From an uncultured Spirochaetaceae bacterium (GTDB lineage: Bacteria > Spirochaetota > Spirochaetia > Sphaerochaetales > Sphaerochaetaceae), in contig CALXLH010000022.1 of the NCBI GenBank assembly GCA_944389145.1, forward strand, positions 1 to 64,000: a DNA stretch of 64,000 bases, read 5' to 3'. Position numbers and translations under genes: made by a program. The notes under the pieces are model-generated. The model did no database searches. It had not been told where the DNA came from and saw nothing but the letters and a program-made list of their open reading frames with translations. Shown piece after piece: positions 59,808 to 64,000 of this stretch (its first letter is position 1; each line of letters starts with the position of its first letter).

Positions 59808-61631
59808 TCAGGGAGTAATATCGATATACACGAACGATATCTTTCCTTCGGTATCTATAGAAGAGACATCTATCGTCGGGTTGGAACCATCTCCCTGCAT
59901 TGCTCCGAATAGGCCATTGCAGGCAGGCTCGGAGATATCCTTTGCGAACGGATAGCTGATTACTATGCCATCGAGAGCGAATGAGCCATCCAGGGTTATC
60001 GTATCAGATGACATGATGAAACCTGCCAATGCGCCGGCTCTCGCATACGGTTCGCCTCCTTCTTCGAGATGGTCTGCAACGCCAAGGGCGACATCCGTAA
60101 TCGTATTCCCTCCTTCGAAGATGACTTTATTGACTAATCCTACGAGGCCGCCAACGGGTGTCAGATATCCGGTAATGCTCAATCCTGCGACAGAGCAATC
60201 GGATATGACATTCTCGTTCTGGGAATATAAGGCTCCGACAAGCCCTCCGAAATAGCTGTAAGAGGGACCATAGTCCACTATATCGACAGGCATCCTGATG
60301 TAGCTTCCATCATCCACATCCACATGGCAGTCGGTCATCGTTATCTGCGTAGCACCGTTCTCATTCCTTCCCAGAATTCCTCCGATAGAGAACTTGCCGT
60401 TCATCCTCAGCGTTCCGGTAACGTGTAGATTATCAAATACCACGGGAGCATATGAGCCCGTAGATGCCTTTGGCAGATGACCTGCGAATACGCCTGCGAA
60501 GCCGTCAGCCGATATCTCTGCATTATGTATCGTAAGATTTCTTATGGAAGCTCCCGATTCTATGTTGCCGAAGAGCCCCTTGTATGAATTATCCGTATTG
60601 ACCGTGTCCCCTCCGAATACCTGAGAACCTATAGAGAGATTTGATATCGTATTATTACCTCCATCGAAGGTTCCCTTGAAGCCTATCCACATATCATCTG
60701 CCTCGGAATATATCTCGGTGCCACCTGTTCCGATGTATATGCCACCGATAGGCGTCCAATCATGGCTCCCGAGGTCTATATCTGCGGCAAGCGTTATGGT
60801 ATCTCCCAGAAAGTCATCTGTTTTCTCATTGACGATTATCGCAAGACCCGCGAGCTCCTCTGCCGAATCGATCGTGAACTCCGTGGCATCAGGGCTGCTT
60901 TCATACCATGCTGTCGAGTATGACTCTCCATCCCATGCCGATTCCGTGATTATCTCATTCCCCTCAACAGTTGCAGAGATTGTGCTGCTTACCGTTATGG
61001 TATCCTCGGAAGCCGCTGCAGATACCGTTACCTCCAGCTTATCTGGGCCAGCGGTATATTTTACCGTTGCTTCGGCATTACCTTCTATCCCGCTTATATC
61101 GGAGACCGTATAGGTATTGGATCTATAGCCATTTGACTGTGTGATGATCATATCCGATCCGCTCTCTGCGGTATAGCTGGTTATGTCTGCTATCGTAACT
61201 GTATCGACTGATGTCGTGCAGTTGAACGTGAATACCATGGTTCCGCTTATAGATATGCCGCTGCCGATGACTCCTCGACCGCTATAGTCTGTAAGCGTCA
61301 CCGTAGCATATAGCTTCGATGCGGTCTCGCCTGCCTTTGGCATGATATCGAGAATCTGTGCCTGAGCCTCTTCTGCCGGTGCTGCGGTAGACCAGATGAC
61401 ATCGAGGTCCTCGACGTCCTCTTCGCTTAGTATATCCTGGACGAGTCCTGTGATGCTTAACACCCCGATGACTTCCTCATCGGTCAGCTTATCCGGATAT
61501 ACGATGACCGGAGCATCGGGCTCATCCTGTCCCGGATTGTCCTCATCCTGAGGCTTATTATCATTCGTACATGCGGCGAATACGAAGAGTATCAGCAAGA
61601 TACTCAGTATAGCGAGCAATTTCCTTTTCAT
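59808..61631 (-). CDS. GLUG-repeat surface lipoprotein
   Basis: This 607-residue lipoprotein has a signal sequence with lipobox FAAC (KRKLLAILSILLILFVFAAC) and a linker rich in Asp/Glu/Pro. An ~220-residue beta-rich region follows, then a GLUG/beta-helix part beginning near 260: FTIDSAEELAGLAIIV, DWTPIGG, FKGTFDGGNNTISNL and repeats of type GLFGxIxxGASIRNLTI. Such domains occur in surface adhesins and secreted peptidases. The ATG at 61631 is used because it starts the signal sequence. The promoter contains a G10 tract, which suggests phase-variable expression of an exposed protein. Confidence 0.75.
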   Translation of the reverse strand: MKRKLLAILSILLILFVFAACTNDNKPQDEDNPGQDEPDAPVIVYPDKLTDEEVIGVLSITGLVQDILSEEDVEDLDVIWSTAAPAEEAQAQILDIMPKAGETASKLYATVTLTDYSGRGVIGSGISISGTMVFTFNCTTSVDTVTIADITSYTAESGSDMIITQSNGYRSNTYTVSDISGIEGNAEATVKYTAGPDKLEVTVSAAASEDTITVSSTISATVEGNEIITESAWDGESYSTAWYESSPDATEFTIDSAEELAGLAIIVNEKTDDFLGDTITLAADIDLGSHDWTPIGGIYIGTGGTEIYSEADDMWIGFKGTFDGGNNTISNLSIGSQVFGGDTVNTDNSYKGLFGNIESGASIRNLTIHNAEISADGFAGVFAGHLPKASTGSYAPVVFDNLHVTGTLRMNGKFSIGGILGRNENGATQITMTDCHVDVDDGSYIRMPVDIVDYGPSYSYFGGLVGALYSQNENVISDCSVAGLSITGYLTPVGGLVGLVNKVIFEGGNTITDVALGVADHLEEGGEPYARAGALAGFIMSSDTITLDGSFALDGIVISYPFAKDISEPACNGLFGAMQGDGSNPTIDVSSIDTEGKISFVYIDITP

Positions 61632-61665
61632 CCTTAAACCCCCATAGTTCATGCTTGTGATAAGA

Positions 61666-61703
61666 ATCATACTCCCCCCCCCCTCCCCGTAAATATTTGT
61701 CAA
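61666..61703 (-). promoter_or_regulatory. Putative phase-variable promoter with G10 tract (minus strand)
   Basis: On the minus strand TTGACA (61703-61698) is followed by a spacer containing GGGG, A and ten G (61683-61674), then TATGAT (61671-61666). The TTGACA-TATGAT distance is 26 bp, too long for activity. TTTACG immediately before the G run gives a 16-bp spacer, one short of ideal. Either way transcription should depend on tract length. The leader to the ATG would be about 28 nt. Confidence 0.6.
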
Positions 61704-61884
61704 TCGTACGCACTCTTGATATCACTAGCAGCAAAGCCTTTTCCATTGTCTCTGCCTCATTGAGTTGCCTGCTGATAGTGCACGATAAGCCTTATATTGA
61801 TCATGATGAGCTATATTAGCCTTTCTGAGTCTGCCATATCAGTTATCCATGCATATTGTGCTGCCTGCGTGCTAGAATCCCCAT

Positions 61885-62424
61885 ATGGCAGATTTTACCA
61901 GGCAGGAGATAATAAAGGCCTTTCTGCGGCTCCTTGAGAATAAGAGCGCTGCGAGAATATCGGTGCGTGAGATCGCGGCTGAGTGCGGCATCAACCGCAA
62001 TACATTCTACTACCATTTCCGTGATATCCCGCAGCTTGTCGAGACGATCGTGGAAGAGGATGCGGAGAGGATAATAAAGGAGACTTCTGCCATGCACTCG
62101 CTGGAGGAGTGCCTGCGAAGGGCAATCGGCTTCGCCCTTCTTCATCGGAGTGCGGTGCTGAATATCTATGCATCCGAGCGAAGCACGTTCGAGCTTTCGC
62201 TCTGGCGTGTCTCTGAGCATGTGGTGCGGACATATATCTCCAGTAATTCAGATAGCGCTAGGAACCATAGGCAGGAAGCCATAGTCTATTATCTGAAATG
62301 CGTTCTCTTCGGACTTGTCTCCGGCTGGCTCGAAAGCGGCATGGATGATGATATCCTCAAGGAGCTGTCCGAGATATCAGAGCTGAAGCATGGTTCGCTA
62401 GCTGATCTGCTTGAAAGAATCTGA
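61885..62424 (+). CDS. TetR/AcrR-family regulator
   Basis: This 179-residue regulator has a TetR helix-turn-helix (residues ~5-50, IIKAFLRLLENKSAARISVR, IAAECGINRNTFYYHFRDIP) and a short C-terminal domain. An extended -10 (TGC-TAGAAT, 61870-61878) places the transcript start on the ATG, with no Shine-Dalgarno. Oleate hydratase follows in the same direction 111 bp later, so a fatty-acid-responsive role is plausible from position alone. Confidence 0.82.
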   Translation: MADFTRQEIIKAFLRLLENKSAARISVREIAAECGINRNTFYYHFRDIPQLVETIVEEDAERIIKETSAMHSLEECLRRAIGFALLHRSAVLNIYASERSTFELSLWRVSEHVVRTYISSNSDSARNHRQEAIVYYLKCVLFGLVSGWLESGMDDDILKELSEISELKHGSLADLLERI

Positions 62425-62535
62425 GCATCTTGCGTCATGTGCCTAAGAATCCGGCATATGCCCATTCCTGTCCATTTCATCTTCTCCTATGCCTTAGTAG
62501 CCTCTGGATAGATCAACTATCTGGAGGAAATGCAG

Positions 62536-64000
62536 ATGTATTATTCAAGCGGGAACTATGAAGCGTTCGCCCATCCTGTAAAGCCGGAAGGCATTGATGC
62601 AAAGAGCGCTCATATCGTCGGTACCGGACTGGCTGCGCTGACTGCGGCATGCTATCTCATCCGTGATGGCCAGATGAGCGGAAAGAACATCCACATATAC
62701 GAGAAGGATCCGATTCCCGGAGGAGCCTGTGATGGATGGGAGTATCCTGGGCTGGGGTATGTCATGCGTGGCGGACGTGAGATGGATAACCATTTCGAGG
62801 TCATGTGGGACCTCCTTGGATCTATCCCTTCGATTGAGAAAGATGGCGTGACCGTCCTCGATGAGTACTATTGGCTCAATAAGAGGGATCCCAACTTCTC
62901 GCTCTGCCGCGCGACGGTGAACAGGGGAGAGGATGCGCATACCGATGGGAAGTTCGGCCTTTCTGACAAGGCTGCGATGGAGATCATGAGGCTCTTCTTC
63001 ACTCCGGATGAGGAGCTGTATGACAAGAAGATCACGGAGTATTTCGATGATGAGGTCCTTTGTTCGAACTTCTGGCTCTACTGGAGGACGATGTTCGCCT
63101 TTGAGAACTGGCATAGCGCGCTTGAGATGAAGCTGTATATCAAGCGCTTCATCCACCATGTGGGAGGCCTCCCTGACTTCAGGGCCCTGCGCTTCACGAG
63201 ATACAATCAGTATGAATCTATGATACTTCCGATGATCTCCTATCTGGAGAAGCATGAGGCCGTATTCCATTACGATACGAAGGTCGTGGATGTCGAGTTC
63301 GACTGCCGGGGAGGACGGAAGCAGGCAACACGCCTCGAGATCCTTGAAGGAGAGGAGCGGAAGAGCCTCTTCCTTTCAGAGAATGACCTTCTCTTCATCA
63401 CGATAGGAGGATGTGTCGAGAATTCGACCATGGGAAGCCAGGATAGCATTGCCGCGTATGATCCTCAGCTGAGGGAAGGCGGCGGCTGGGATATGTGGAA
63501 GCGCATCGCGGCACAGGACCCTTCCTTCGGCCATCCGGAGAAGTTCTGCTCATCGCCTGAGGAGACAACCTGGATGAGCGCTACCGTCACGACGCTTGAT
63601 GATAGGATCATCCCGTATATAAAGGAAATCTGCAAGCGTGATCCGTTCAGCGGCGGTGTCGTGACAGGCGGGATCGTCACAGTGAAGGATTCTGGATGGC
63701 TTATGAGCTGGACCATCAATAGGCAGCCGCAATTCAGGACGCAGAAGCCTGGCGAGTGCGTCGTATGGGTGTATGGCCTCTTCCCTGATAAGGAAGGTGA
63801 TTTCATCCATAAGGCCATGCGGGAATGCACAGGAAAGGAAATCTGCATGGAATGGCTCTATCATATAGGCGTGCCTTGCGACCAGATTGAGATGCTGGCG
63901 ACGGAAAGTGCCAATACGGTTCCTGTCATGATGCCATATATAACTGCGTTCTTCATGCCGAGGAGCGCTGGGGACAGGCCGCTTGTCGTGCCTGAAGGAG
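62536..64000 (+). CDS. ohyA: Oleate hydratase (myosin-cross-reactive antigen family), cut by window end
   Basis: 488 codons are visible, of an expected 560-640. This FAD enzyme adds water to the cis-9 double bond of oleic acid and related fatty acids. Marks are the dinucleotide fold IVGTGLAALTAACYLIRDG near residue 27, EKDPIPGGACDGWEYPGLGY, the GGREMDNHFEVMWDLL region near 80-95 and FALEN-like FAFENWHSALEMKLY. The ATG at 62536 is 8 nt after GGAGG; an ATG at 62530 is too close. The enzyme probably detoxifies host or dietary unsaturated fatty acids, fitting a gut or oral habitat. Confidence 0.93.
   Translation, partial: MYYSSGNYEAFAHPVKPEGIDAKSAHIVGTGLAALTAACYLIRDGQMSGKNIHIYEKDPIPGGACDGWEYPGLGYVMRGGREMDNHFEVMWDLLGSIPSIEKDGVTVLDEYYWLNKRDPNFSLCRATVNRGEDAHTDGKFGLSDKAAMEIMRLFFTPDEELYDKKITEYFDDEVLCSNFWLYWRTMFAFENWHSALEMKLYIKRFIHHVGGLPDFRALRFTRYNQYESMILPMISYLEKHEAVFHYDTKVVDVEFDCRGGRKQATRLEILEGEERKSLFLSENDLLFITIGGCVENSTMGSQDSIAAYDPQLREGGGWDMWKRIAAQDPSFGHPEKFCSSPEETTWMSATVTTLDDRIIPYIKEICKRDPFSGGVVTGGIVTVKDSGWLMSWTINRQPQFRTQKPGECVVWVYGLFPDKEGDFIHKAMRECTGKEICMEWLYHIGVPCDQIEMLATESANTVPVMMPYITAFFMPRSAGDRPLVVPEG

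Noticed and set aside
61632-61703. Extension of the GLUG lipoprotein through the G10 tract from a TTG
   Set aside because: The lipoprotein signal sequence begins at 61631. An extension would bury it, and the TTG coincides with the TTGACA box.
1-64000. Prophage, integrase or transposase explaining the cassettes
   Set aside because: Apart from the group II intron protein, no recombinase, capsid or transposase frame is recognisable in the window.

Overview
The window looks like the chromosome of a host-associated spirochaete, probably near Treponema or Sphaerochaeta. This is inferred from protein style, not from a marker gene. The evidence is: solute-binding proteins whose signal peptides end in Phe-Ala-Ser/Gln-Gly, a BMP-type purine nucleoside ABC importer, a spirochaete-type metallophosphoesterase next to a ParB/Srx-like protein, and a full set of [FeFe]-hydrogenase maturases pointing to fermentative, anaerobic life. 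I see no rRNA, tRNA, CRISPR array or prophage.

Layout. 0-1 kb: 3' end of a group II intron beside a broken Phd/YefM antitoxin. 1-2.5 kb: a DUF234-type AAA ATPase. 2.6-8.4 kb: nucleoside ABC importer and purine nucleoside phosphorylase. 8.5-10 kb: a Fic AMPylase gene between two 73-bp direct repeats. 10-16.5 kb: housekeeping-like genes, hydE with its TM1266-type partner, and an orphan LytTR response regulator. 16.8-27.7 kb: a chaperone-usher fimbrial locus with at least eight secreted subunits, driven from a promoter carrying a G9 tract. 27.7-36.7 kb: single-gene and toxin-antitoxin cassettes (Schlafen/AlbA-type regulator, HigB-HigA/ImmA, a second DUF234 ATPase flanked by 21-bp direct repeats, RelB/PIN) around hydG-hydF. 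36.7-46.6 kb: core metabolism (2-hydroxyacid dehydrogenase, pgi, argR, LemA/DUF2207, two polyprenol-kinase-like membrane proteins, cstA, a GMP synthase lacking its amidotransferase domain). 46.6-50.5 kb: an AT-richer TetR-controlled island of immunity-like proteins. 50.8-56.7 kb: a LacI-controlled phosphonate-type ABC importer with a cytoplasmic 5'-nucleotidase. 56.8-64 kb: orphan amino-acid binding protein, a flavodoxin-family gene with an in-frame UGA, a Crp/Fnr regulator, a GLUG-type surface lipoprotein with a G10 tract in its promoter, and TetR plus oleate hydratase (cut by the window end).

The most striking result is the fimbrial locus together with its control. A PapD-like chaperone, a large usher and many subunits sharing one C-terminal beta-strand pattern form an archaic-like chaperone-usher pathway in what looks like a spirochaete. 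The proposed promoter has a homopolymeric G tract between its -35 and -10 elements, and so does a surface lipoprotein gene 45 kb away. This suggests that surface structures here are phase-variable through promoter spacer length. A second theme is one-gene accessory cassettes (Fic, ATPases, Schlafen-like) that each carry their own operator palindromes and, in two cases, lie between direct repeats. A third is that at least four genes, mostly regulators, start about 7-8 nt after a good -10 box and so appear to be leaderless.
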